DNA of 21,445 nucleotides from JBBREP01 sp036501845. GTDB lineage: Bacteria; Actinomycetota; Acidimicrobiia; IMCC26256; PALSA-610. The DNA lies in the NCBI GenBank assembly GCA_036501845.1, contig DASXZO010000114.1, forward strand, positions 1 to 21,445, given 5' to 3'. The notes beneath the pieces were generated by a model, which had not been told where the DNA came from, did no database searches, and saw only the letters and a program-made list of their open reading frames with translations. The position numbers and the translations under genes were made by a program. Shown piece after piece: positions 15,343 through 21,431 of the stretch; the first letter of the stretch is position 1, and every line of letters begins with the position of its first letter.

Positions 15343-15621
15343 ATGGCGAGTAGCACTTCTAGAGTGACGCATGTGAGCCGGGACGGTCTCACGTTGGGGC
15401 AGCGCATCCGGGCGCACCGGCGAGCGTTGTTCATGACGCAGGCTGCGCTGGGGGCGAAGGTGGGGGTGAGTCAGTCGGCAGTGGGGCAGTGGGAGCGCGA
15501 CGAGGTCACGCCGTCGCTGCGGGTGCGGCGCGCGCTGGCCGGCGTGTTGCGCCTACAGCCGCCGGAGTTGTTCGACGAGGACGGCGCGGACGATCGCACC
15601 GTCGGGACCGCCGCGCGCTGA
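15343..15621 (+). CDS. Small XRE-family transcription regulator
   Basis: The 92-residue protein is almost all one XRE helix-turn-helix domain: LGQRIRAHRRALFMTQAALGAKVGVSQSAVGQWERDEVTPSLRVRRALAGVL, with the recognition helix QSAVGQWE. A short acidic tail follows. The start is uncertain: ATG 15343 gives 92 residues, but GTG 15373 (82 residues) sits 7 nt after TAGAGT, which would fit a leaderless mRNA and still keeps the whole domain. It diverges from the other XRE gene and converges on mrp, from which it is separated by a strong hairpin. Likely an autoregulator of the local module; that is inference. Confidence 0.8.
   Translation: MASSTSRVTHVSRDGLTLGQRIRAHRRALFMTQAALGAKVGVSQSAVGQWERDEVTPSLRVRRALAGVLRLQPPELFDEDGADDRTVGTAAR
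15360..15365 (+). promoter_or_regulatory. Possible leaderless -10 box for the XRE gene (GTG 15373)
   Basis: TAGAGT (TAnnnT) ends 7 nt before GTG 15373, the same layout as at selA and the NUDIX gene. If real, the ATG at 15343 would not be in the mRNA and the shorter protein would be correct. A TTGCTT upstream is 20 nt away, too far for a standard -35. Confidence 0.3.
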
Positions 15622-15634
15622 GCTCGCCATGGCC

Positions 15635-15675
15635 GTCGGCGGCGCGGGTGCACCCCACTCGCTCGCGCCGCCGAC
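15635..15675. terminator. Strong GC hairpin between convergent genes, probable bidirectional terminator
   Basis: A perfect 12-bp inverted repeat, GTCGGCGGCGCG (15635-15646) and CGCGCCGCCGAC (15664-15675), encloses a 17-nt loop. It lies 13 nt after the XRE stop and about 46 nt past the mrp stop, exactly where a terminator serving both convergent genes is needed. There are no T-runs. Confidence 0.65.
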
Positions 15676-15721
15676 ACATTCGTTACCGCGCTCGCCTGCG
15701 GCGGCCGGCCCCGAGGGCGGA

Positions 15722-16963
15722 TCAGCTGGCGGTGGCTTGGAGCTTGGCGAACACTTCGTCGAGCCGCGCGGTGCAGCCGGCCATCTCCACCGGCGGGAGG
15801 AGCTCGGTGGCGATTCGCTCGGCGAGCGTCCGCACCGCGCACGCGGCGGGCGAGTCGGGCGCCGCAGTCACCACCGGACGGCCTTCGTCACCCGCAGTCG
15901 ACACCGCGGGCTCCACGGGAATCTGCGCAACCAACGGCGCGCCGGTGAGCGCGGCGAGTTTGTCGCCACCGCCGCGCCCGAAGATCTCGTGGCGCGTGCC
16001 GTCGGGCGCGACGAACGCGCTCATGTTCTCGACCACGCCGAGCACCTTCAGATAGCTGCGGCGGGCCATATCGGCAACGCGCGCCGCCACTTTCTGGGCG
16101 TTCTTCGCCGGCGTCGTGACCACCAGCAGCTCGGACTGCGGCAGCATTCGGGCCAGCGCCATCTGGATGTCGCCAGTGCCGGGCGGCATGTCGACGAGCA
16201 GGTAGTCGAGCTCACCCCAGTCGACCTTGGTGAGGAATTCCTCGAACGCCTTGGCGAGTACGAGGCCGCGCCACATCAGCGCGGTGTCCTCGTCGTCGAC
16301 GAGCAGGCCCATCGACACCACGCGCACCACGCCGCTGCCGATCTTCAGCTCCTCGGGCAGGATCATGCTCTTGTCGTCGATCTTCTTGGCCTTGAGACGA
16401 CTCGCAACCCCGAGCAACCGTGGCACCGAGAAGCCCCACACGTCGGCGTCGAGCACACCCACACGCAGGCCGCGCTCGGCGAGCCCCGCCGCGAGGTTCA
16501 CGGTCACCGACGACTTGCCCACGCCGCCCTTGCCCGACGCCACCGCGATCACTCGTGTGGTGGCGCGCACCGCGGTGGGCGGCGCGTGCTCGGCCGCGTG
16601 GCGGCGGGCGCGCTGCATGAGCTCTGACCGCTCGGCCTGGCTCATCTCGGCGTACTCGACGTCCACGTCGGCGACGCCGGCCAACCCGCGCACCTTCGAC
16701 GCCACATCCGCCTTGATCTGACCCCGGAGTGGGCATGCCGCGGTGGTGAGCGCGATGCCCACGACCACGTTGCCGCGCTCGTCAACCGTGACGGCCTTCA
16801 ACATGCCGAGATCGACGATGGAGAGCCCGAGTTCGGGGTCGTGGACGCCGGCGAGGATCCGTTCGACGTCGGACGCGCTCGGCGGGCCTGCCGACGCGCC
16901 GCCCTCGGCCGGCTCGTCGGGCGACGGGGCCGCCACTGTGGCCTCGTCGCGGGATTCCGTCAT
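15722..16963 (-). CDS. mrp: Mrp/ApbC-type iron-sulfur cluster carrier ATPase
   Basis: The 413-residue protein has an N-terminal MIP18/DUF59 domain (about 31-105, HDPELGLSIVDLGML) and a ParA/MinD-like ATPase of the Mrp/NBP35 family: Walker A GKGGVGKSS (144-152), LDADVWGFSVPRLLG (171-185), the MWRG segment and DMPPGTGD. Mrp proteins bind and pass on Fe-S clusters in an ATP-dependent way. The CxxC cluster motif found in many homologs is not visible; cysteines are scattered (C77, and others near the C-terminus). A Pro/Ala/Glu-rich lead of about 30 residues precedes DUF59. ATG 16963 is taken as the start; GTG 16975 is an alternative, and TACGGT at 16979-16974 is a possible -10. It diverges from the A-type carrier gene, a related function. 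Confidence 0.92.
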   Translation of the reverse strand: MTESRDEATVAAPSPDEPAEGGASAGPPSASDVERILAGVHDPELGLSIVDLGMLKAVTVDERGNVVVGIALTTAACPLRGQIKADVASKVRGLAGVADVDVEYAEMSQAERSELMQRARRHAAEHAPPTAVRATTRVIAVASGKGGVGKSSVTVNLAAGLAERGLRVGVLDADVWGFSVPRLLGVASRLKAKKIDDKSMILPEELKIGSGVVRVVSMGLLVDDEDTALMWRGLVLAKAFEEFLTKVDWGELDYLLVDMPPGTGDIQMALARMLPQSELLVVTTPAKNAQKVAARVADMARRSYLKVLGVVENMSAFVAPDGTRHEIFGRGGGDKLAALTGAPLVAQIPVEPAVSTAGDEGRPVVTAAPDSPAACAVRTLAERIATELLPPVEMAGCTARLDEVFAKLQATAS

Positions 16964-17003
16964 GCGATCATTCACCGTACCCGTCACTCCCGGGGTGGTC
17001 GTT

Positions 17004-17041
17004 GTCCCATCACACGGCCGAAAACTGCATCCTGATGGGAC
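17004..17041. promoter_or_regulatory. Inverted repeat in the mrp-erpA intergenic region
   Basis: GTCCCATCA (17004-17012) and TGATGGGAC (17033-17041) are perfect 9-nt complements with 20 nt between, so the half-site centres are 29 nt apart, about three helical turns. The site lies about 40 nt upstream of the mrp start. It may be an operator or a hairpin in a leader; no known regulator is recognised. Confidence 0.4.
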
Positions 17042-17057
17042 CACGAGCCGCGTTTCA

Positions 17058-17099
17058 GGGGAACAACCGGCGAGGCGGGCTTGTTCCTTTGGGGAACGG
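17058..17099. repeat. Three GGAAC-type elements upstream of the A-type carrier gene
   Basis: GGAACAA (17060-17066) and TTGTTCC (17081-17087) form a perfect 7-bp inverted repeat, and GGGGAAC occurs directly at 17058-17064 and 17091-17097, 33 bp apart. The cluster sits between the mrp dyad and the predicted erpA promoters. It could be a regulator site or ECF sigma -35 elements. Confidence 0.4.
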
Positions 17100-17118
17100 G
17101 CGTGGCGGCTGATTGTTG
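17092..17118 (+). promoter_or_regulatory. Possible ECF-sigma (SigE/SigH/SigR-like) promoter
   Basis: GGGAAC (17092-17097), a 17-nt spacer and GTTG (17115-17118) resemble the GGAAY...GTT promoters read by actinobacterial oxidative/envelope-stress sigma factors. Such control would suit an Fe-S assembly gene. The match is by eye and depends on short motifs. Confidence 0.3.
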
Positions 17119-17140
17119 TGCCGCGACCGTCCGATAGAAT
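17113..17140 (+). promoter_or_regulatory. Probable housekeeping promoter of the A-type carrier gene
   Basis: TTGTTG (17113-17118), 16 nt, and TAGAAT (17135-17140, 5 of 6 matches to TATAAT). It predicts a start near 17147 and an unusually long leader of about 93 nt that includes the CGGATATA repeats and the AAGGAGGG ribosome-binding site. Confidence 0.5.
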
Positions 17141-17169
17141 TGGTGCAGGACGGCACCGGAACACCCCGT

Positions 17170-17190
17170 CGGATATACCCGCCGGATATA
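17170..17190 (+). repeat. Tandem CGGATATA repeat in the erpA leader
   Basis: CGGATATA occurs at 17170-17177 and 17183-17190, a period of 13 nt. The second copy extends into the palindrome GATATATC (17185-17192). This AT-rich patch stands out from the GC-rich surroundings and may bind a regulator of Fe-S genes or form part of another promoter. Confidence 0.4.
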
Positions 17191-17239
17191 TCGGCACATC
17201 ACGAACGCGACGCACACGCAGAAGGAGGGTGACGCCAGC

Positions 17240-17563
17240 ATGATCACGCTCACCGACACCGCCAGTGACAAGGTCAAGCAGCTCATCGAGTCCGAGGCGA
17301 GCGAAGACCCGCTCTTCCTGCGCGTCGCTGTGCGTCCGGGCGGCTGCTCGGGCATGAGCTACGAGATGTTCTTCGACACCGAGCGCGCCGACGACGATGT
17401 GGTGCAGCAGTACGGCGAAGTGAGCGTGGTGGTCGACCCGGACAGCGCGCAGTGGCTCAGCGGCGCCACCCTCGACTTCAAGGACGGCCTCCAGGGCCAG
17501 GGCTTCACGGTGAACAACCCGAACGCCCAGCGCACCTGCGGTTGCGGCCAGTCGTTCAGCTGA
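17240..17563 (+). CDS. erpA: A-type iron-sulfur cluster carrier (IscA/ErpA/HesB family)
   Basis: The 107-residue protein carries the three cluster cysteines of the family, C36 in RPGGCSGMSY and C100/C102 in TCGCGQSFS, plus the LDFKDGLQGQGFTVNNPNA block. A-type carriers accept Fe-S clusters from the assembly machinery and deliver them to target proteins. Length is standard. A near-perfect AAGGAGGG site (17222-17229) lies 10 nt before the ATG, suggesting strong translation. It diverges from mrp, another cluster carrier, over 276 bp of motif-rich DNA. IscA and ErpA cannot be told apart firmly by sequence alone; the symbol is a best guess. Its stop is 20 nt from that of the convergent Tat lipoprotein, with only a 5-bp ACCGT/ACGGT hairpin between. 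Confidence 0.92.
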   Translation: MITLTDTASDKVKQLIESEASEDPLFLRVAVRPGGCSGMSYEMFFDTERADDDVVQQYGEVSVVVDPDSAQWLSGATLDFKDGLQGQGFTVNNPNAQRTCGCGQSFS

Positions 17564-17583
17564 GCGGCAACACCGTGTGACGG

Positions 17584-18468
17584 TCAGGCTGTGAGCGCGG
17601 CGATCGCCGCGCGCATCTCGTCCTGGTCGAACGCACCGTCGAGGCGGGCTCGCACCGTTCCCTCGGCGTCAATGGCAAAGAACCACGGCTCGCTCGGCAG
17701 GCTCCACGCGGTGACGGTGGAGATCTCCGGACCGGTCGGGCCGCTCTGGTAGATCTCGCAGTGCACGAAATCGGCCTTGGCCGAGTATTGGGGCACGAGC
17801 GGGAGCAGCGCGTCGAGCACCTGGCCGCAGTAGTGCGTCTGGCAGTAGGCCGGAGTGGCGAACAACAACACCACCGGACGGCCCTTGCCGATCAATGTCG
17901 AGAGCGACTTCGTGTGCAGCGGGCACGCCGGCGTGCGGGTGCAGACACGGGTGACACCGAGCGGGTGCGCGACGGTGGGTGACGCGGCGAGCGGCGCGGG
18001 CTCGCCGATCGTGACCGCCTGCGCGGTCTTCGCCACCTCGAACCCCAGCGAGAGCTTCTGGCCGGCGTAGTCGACGAGCGCGTTCCACGAGCCGGCCTTG
18101 CCGAGTGTTGCGTCGATCGTGTAGATGCCGCGGAAGGTGCCGAGCCCCTTCGCCCGCGGAGTCGCGTGCACGAACGGCGTGAGTGCGCCGCCTCCCGGCG
18201 CCGCGAGCGCGACGCGGGCGGGTTTACCGGCGTCGGGATCGGCGGTGGTCGCCGAGAGCACGGTGAACGCCAACCGTTGCGGGATCGGTGACGCGTAGAG
18301 GTCGCTCGACACCACCTCGGGGGTGACGGCAAGTGGGCTCAACGTGGTCGGCGACGCGCGGTTCGATCCGCCGCCGCACGCCGCGAGCAGCGCGCTGCCA
18401 CCGACGCCTGCGAGCGCCACGCCACCGGCCCAGCCCAGGAAGTCACGACGCGAGAAGTCGTTGGGCAC
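17584..18468 (-). CDS. Tat-exported lipoprotein with thioredoxin-like domain
   Basis: The 294-residue protein starts with a twin-arginine signal (SRRDFLGW, 6-13), a hydrophobic stretch and a lipobox LAAC with C31, so it is probably exported folded and lipid-anchored. Residues 60-150 are a beta-rich domain. Residues 170-294 are thioredoxin-like: GRPVVLLFATPAYCQTHYC, with C209 and C214 (CX4C instead of CXXC) and a second pair C176/C182 (CTRTPAC). This FATPxxC....C layout recurs in a family of secreted redox proteins in Actinobacteria and Thermus; the substrate is unknown. GTG at 18468 is chosen because it directly precedes the Tat signal; no in-frame ATG lies nearby. It diverges from the molybdo-protein gene by about 28 bp, which hints at shared redox function or control. 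Confidence 0.85.
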   Translation of the reverse strand: MPNDFSRRDFLGWAGGVALAGVGGSALLAACGGGSNRASPTTLSPLAVTPEVVSSDLYASPIPQRLAFTVLSATTADPDAGKPARVALAAPGGGALTPFVHATPRAKGLGTFRGIYTIDATLGKAGSWNALVDYAGQKLSLGFEVAKTAQAVTIGEPAPLAASPTVAHPLGVTRVCTRTPACPLHTKSLSTLIGKGRPVVLLFATPAYCQTHYCGQVLDALLPLVPQYSAKADFVHCEIYQSGPTGPEISTVTAWSLPSEPWFFAIDAEGTVRARLDGAFDQDEMRAAIAALTA

Positions 18469-18473
18469 GTTCC

Positions 18474-18479
18474 TATTGT
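18474..18479 (+). promoter_or_regulatory. Possible -10 box for the molybdohydroxylase-like gene
   Basis: TATTGT (TAnnnT) ends 14 nt before the first ATG (18494). Transcription would begin near 18486 and give a very short leader containing GGAG (18487-18490). No -35 was identified; upstream lies the start of the divergent Tat lipoprotein gene. Confidence 0.3.
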
Positions 18480-18496
18480 GCGTGGCGGAGCCGATG

Positions 18497-20203
18497 ATGT
18501 CCGAACGCGTCGAATTCGAGTGCAACGGCGACCCCGTCGAGGTCGACGTCGAGCCTGGTGAATCCCTGCTCTCGGTGCTGCGCGAGCGACTGAGACTCAC
18601 CTCAGTGAAGGACGGCTGCGCGCCGCAGGGCCAATGCGGCTGCTGCACCGTGCTCGTCGACGACGGGGCGCGCGTCGCGTGCGTCACGCCGGCAACGCGT
18701 GTCCGCGGTCGGCGGGTGACCACCCTCGAAGGCCTCGATGCTGACCGGCGCGACCAGATCGCCGACGCGTTTCTCGCGCACGGCGCGTCGCAGTGCGGCT
18801 TCTGCACGCCGGGCATCGTGATGCGCTGCTCGGTGCTCGTCGACGCGGGCCGGGCGGGCGACCGCACCGCGGTGGACCACGCGCTGGCCGCGCACCTGTG
18901 CCGCTGCACCGGTTGGCTCGGCATCGTCGACGCGTTGAGCGAGCTTGCCGAGGTCGCCGACGGCGGGGCGCGCGCATCGCGCGTATCGCGTGCGGCGCGC
19001 GACCTCGACGCCGCGTCGCAGCGGGCTTCGATCGAAGGCGGCGCGCCGCAGCGCGTGTCGCGCCAGGTGGTGCTCGGCGAGGGCGGGTTCGCCGACGATG
19101 CCGCGGTGCGCGCCGCGGGCGAGCGCGACGACATACTCGTGGCGGTGCCCGCCGGTGACGAGTACGCCGTCGCGGCCAGCCTGCACGAAGCGCGAGTGGC
19201 GGCGGCGAAGGTGCAGGGCCGGCGCACGTCGATCGCGCTGGCGCCGCCGATCGCGCCGGCGCCGTGTGAGCCTGGTGGTGTCGCGCTCGCGACGAGCTGG
19301 GTGGAGCCGGCGTACCTCGAGCCCGACGCATCGTGGCGCGCACCGGGTGGTGAGCCGGCGTCACCGCTCGCGAACGGTGGCGCGTTCGGCGGCAAGGAGT
19401 CGTCGCCGGTCGTGGATGAGGTGGCGGCACTCGGCGCCGAACGCGGACGCACGGTGCGAGTGGTCTGGTCGCGTGAGGACGTGGTGCGGCGTGGGCCCAA
19501 GCGTCCACCGTTCTCGGCGCGCGCACACTTCGACGGCCCTCGTGTGGTGATCACAGGTCGCGGGCCGGTCGCGCCGATCGTGCCGCCGTCGCCCTACGGC
19601 ATCGACATCGACGTGCAGTGGGACACGATCGCGGTCGACGGCCCGGCGGTGAGCCATGCCATGCGCGCGCCGTTCGCGGAAGCGGCCGTGCTGGTGGAGG
19701 GCGCGCTCGACGAAGCGGGATTCGACCGGAACGCCGTGGTCGGAGGCCTCGCCGCGGCGGCGCTGCTCGACACCTGCGTGGCCGACCCCGGTGGTGGCGT
19801 CGCCGGCGCGCGCGTCGAGCTCGCCCCCCACACCGGTGCGCTCGGAGCGGTACACGTGCGCGTCGCGTGCGGCCGGCTGCTCGACGACGTGGTCGTGCGC
19901 AGCTACTGCACGGGCGCCGTGCACATGGCGCTGGGTTGGGTGCTGCGCGAGGGGATCGCCGTCGACGCCGATGGCGTGGTGCACGACCTCACGATCCGAT
20001 CGTTCGGCATCCTGCGCGCGAAGGACATGCCGCCGGTGACGATCGAACTCGTCGACGACGACCGCGCGCCGTGCCGCGCGTCCGACGCAGTGTTCGCGGC
20101 CGCCGCGGCCGCGTGCTGGAATGCGCTCGCCCGGGCCGAGGGCACCCGGCCCCACACCTTCCCGGCCCGCGACACGCGCGCTGCGCAACTGCTGCGTCGC
20201 TGA
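18497..20203 (+). CDS. Fused [2Fe-2S] / shortened molybdopterin-domain protein, xanthine-dehydrogenase-like
   Basis: The 568-residue protein joins an XDH/CO-dehydrogenase-type iron-sulfur subunit to a cut-down molybdenum subunit. Residues 3-75 are a plant-ferredoxin-like domain (C41, C47, C50, C62); 80-150 are the helical [2Fe-2S] domain (C100, C103, C135, C137). A linker leads to a molybdopterin-type region: GGAFGGKE (294-301), VRVVWSREDVVRRGPKRPPF, SHAMRAPFAEA (386-396) and VACGRLLDDVVVRSYCTGAVHMALGWVLREG. The large subunit is normally about 750 residues; here only about 370 are left, and the catalytic-Glu motif (GxKGxGE) that should follow the ELVD segment (517-520) is absent. It is therefore probably inactive as a standard hydroxylase or represents a compact subfamily. 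ATG 18497 has the better-spaced GGAG; 18494 is also possible. No FAD subunit or cofactor genes are nearby. Confidence 0.82.
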   Translation: MSERVEFECNGDPVEVDVEPGESLLSVLRERLRLTSVKDGCAPQGQCGCCTVLVDDGARVACVTPATRVRGRRVTTLEGLDADRRDQIADAFLAHGASQCGFCTPGIVMRCSVLVDAGRAGDRTAVDHALAAHLCRCTGWLGIVDALSELAEVADGGARASRVSRAARDLDAASQRASIEGGAPQRVSRQVVLGEGGFADDAAVRAAGERDDILVAVPAGDEYAVAASLHEARVAAAKVQGRRTSIALAPPIAPAPCEPGGVALATSWVEPAYLEPDASWRAPGGEPASPLANGGAFGGKESSPVVDEVAALGAERGRTVRVVWSREDVVRRGPKRPPFSARAHFDGPRVVITGRGPVAPIVPPSPYGIDIDVQWDTIAVDGPAVSHAMRAPFAEAAVLVEGALDEAGFDRNAVVGGLAAAALLDTCVADPGGGVAGARVELAPHTGALGAVHVRVACGRLLDDVVVRSYCTGAVHMALGWVLREGIAVDADGVVHDLTIRSFGILRAKDMPPVTIELVDDDRAPCRASDAVFAAAAAACWNALARAEGTRPHTFPARDTRAAQLLRR

Positions 20204-20223
20204 GGGTCGCGACGCCCAGAGCG

Positions 20224-20251
20224 CCCTACACCGGGCGCGGTGCACGTAGGG
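20224..20251 (+). terminator. Bulged hairpin after the molybdohydroxylase-like gene
   Basis: CCCTA (20224-20228) pairs with TAGGG (20247-20251), and CACC (20229-20232) with GGTG (20239-20242) around a GGGCGC loop, leaving a 4-nt bulge. It lies 20 nt after the stop and could end that transcript before ridA. No T-run follows. Confidence 0.35.
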
Positions 20252-20257
20252 TCCGAG

Positions 20258-20275
20258 GCGAGCGGAGCGAGTGAG
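20258..20275 (+). repeat. GCGAGCGGAGCGAGTGAG intergenic element
   Basis: This short purine-rich, self-similar GAGCG element, followed by a related GAAGCGAAGCGGAGG at 20299-20314 that ends in the ridA ribosome-binding site, resembles the small repeats often scattered between genes in GC-rich genomes. Only this one place in the window was noticed, so its dispersed nature is unproven. Confidence 0.25.
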
Positions 20276-20322
20276 TCGGCCCGCAGTGCACTCGCCGCCG
20301 AAGCGAAGCGGAGGCAATAGAC

Positions 20323-20703
20323 ATGACCGTCGAACCCATCGATACGCCGCACGCGCCGCCTGCGCTTGGTCCGTACTCACCTGCCGTACGTGCCGGCGAG
20401 TGGGTGATCCTGTCGGGCCAGGGCGGATTCGATCCCGCTACCGGCAAGGTCGTGGAGGGCGGCGTGGAGGCCGAGGCCCGCCAGACGTTCGCAAACATCA
20501 TCGCGATCCTCGGCGACTGCGGCCTCACGCTGCAGCATGTGGCCAAGGCCCTCGTGTTCGTGGCCGACATCGCCGACTTCCCGAAGGTGAACGCGGTGTA
20601 CGCCGACGCGTTCGGCGATCACAAGCCGGCGCGCTCCACCGTGCAGGCCGCCGCGCTCCCTGGTGGTTGCCAGGTGGAGATCGAAGTGTGGGCGCACGTC
20701 TAG
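20323..20703 (+). CDS. RidA/YjgF-family enamine/imine deaminase-like protein
   Basis: The 126-residue protein has the RidA pattern: GPYSPAVRAGEWVILSGQ (16-33), the family arginine R104 in KPARSTVQ, and VEIEVWAHV at the end (E119/E121). RidA proteins hydrolyse reactive 2-aminoacrylate and related imines; the catalytic arginine is kept, so activity is likely. Length is standard. GGAGG (20310-20314) lies 8 nt before the ATG. Its TAG overlaps the cyclophilin GTG by one base. A RidA-like gene (Rv3678c) also neighbours the ArsA pair and MBL gene in mycobacteria; here it is 17 kb away from the ATPases. Confidence 0.92.
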   Translation: MTVEPIDTPHAPPALGPYSPAVRAGEWVILSGQGGFDPATGKVVEGGVEAEARQTFANIIAILGDCGLTLQHVAKALVFVADIADFPKVNAVYADAFGDHKPARSTVQAAALPGGCQVEIEVWAHV

Positions 20704-21431
20704 TGAGGGCAGTCGTGAACACGCGAAGGCGCGCAGTGTGCACCGCATCGGTGTTGCTCGTGGCGGTGGCAGGCCTGGCGGCGTGCGGGAGTAGTGCTGC
20801 GCCGCGTTCGCTGGCCAAGGCCACCACGTCGAGCGCGCCGCGTGCGGCGGCGAACAACTGCAAGACCACGCAACCGATGCAGCAGGGCAACGGCAAGCAG
20901 TACTCGAGCCCGCCGCCCATGACCATCGACCCCACGAAGACCTACACCGCAACGTTCGACACGTCGTGCGGCACGTTCATCGCCGCGCTCGATGCGAAGA
21001 CGGCGCCGAAGGGCGTGAACAACTTCGTGTTCCTCGCACGGACCGGCTTCTACAACGGGCTCACGTTCCACCGCGCGGTCACCAACTTCGTAATCCAAGG
21101 CGGCGATCCGAAGGGCGACGGCTCCGGCGGACCCGGCTACGGCGTGGTCACCGAGACACCACGCGACGGTTATCGAGATGGCGACCTTGCCTGGGCGAAG
21201 ACCGAGGCCGACGCGCCGGGAACCGCGGGATCACAGTTCTTCGTGGTCACAGGCGACGCGTCCGGTCTCGATGCCTCGAAGCAGGGCTCGGTGTACGCCT
21301 ACGGCGACTTCGGCCACCTCACGTCGGGCTTCGCGGTGGCCAAGGCGATCGAGCACCTCGCGCCCGCGAGTGGTGATGGCGAGCCGATCCAGCCCGTCTA
21401 CATCTACAGCGTCACCATCACCGAGCACTGA
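20703..21431 (+). CDS. Lipoprotein peptidyl-prolyl cis-trans isomerase (cyclophilin type)
   Basis: The 242-residue protein has a lipoprotein signal (RRRAVCTASVLLVAVAGLAAC, lipobox LAAC with C28), a Ser/Ala-rich linker and a cyclophilin domain (about 78-242) with TFDTSCGTF, FHRAVTNFVIQGGDP, GSQFFVVTG and a C-terminal VTITEH strand. The catalytic arginine in FHR and the QFF core are present. It should act outside the membrane, aiding folding of exported proteins. GTG 20703 overlaps the ridA stop by one base; GTG 20715 is an alternative giving 238 residues and the same signal. Probably co-transcribed with ridA. The 14 nt after the stop hold nothing recognisable. Confidence 0.92.
   Translation: MRAVVNTRRRAVCTASVLLVAVAGLAACGSSAAPRSLAKATTSSAPRAAANNCKTTQPMQQGNGKQYSSPPPMTIDPTKTYTATFDTSCGTFIAALDAKTAPKGVNNFVFLARTGFYNGLTFHRAVTNFVIQGGDPKGDGSGGPGYGVVTETPRDGYRDGDLAWAKTEADAPGTAGSQFFVVTGDASGLDASKQGSVYAYGDFGHLTSGFAVAKAIEHLAPASGDGEPIQPVYIYSVTITEH

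Noticed and set aside
17240..17563. A-type carrier as a selenoprotein (HesB-like Sec proteins exist)
   Set aside because: All three expected positions are ordinary Cys codons and the only TGA is the normal stop.
17572..17584. ACCGT/ACGGT hairpin between erpA and the Tat lipoprotein as a terminator
   Set aside because: Only 5 bp with a 3-nt loop, touching the stop codon; too weak to call.
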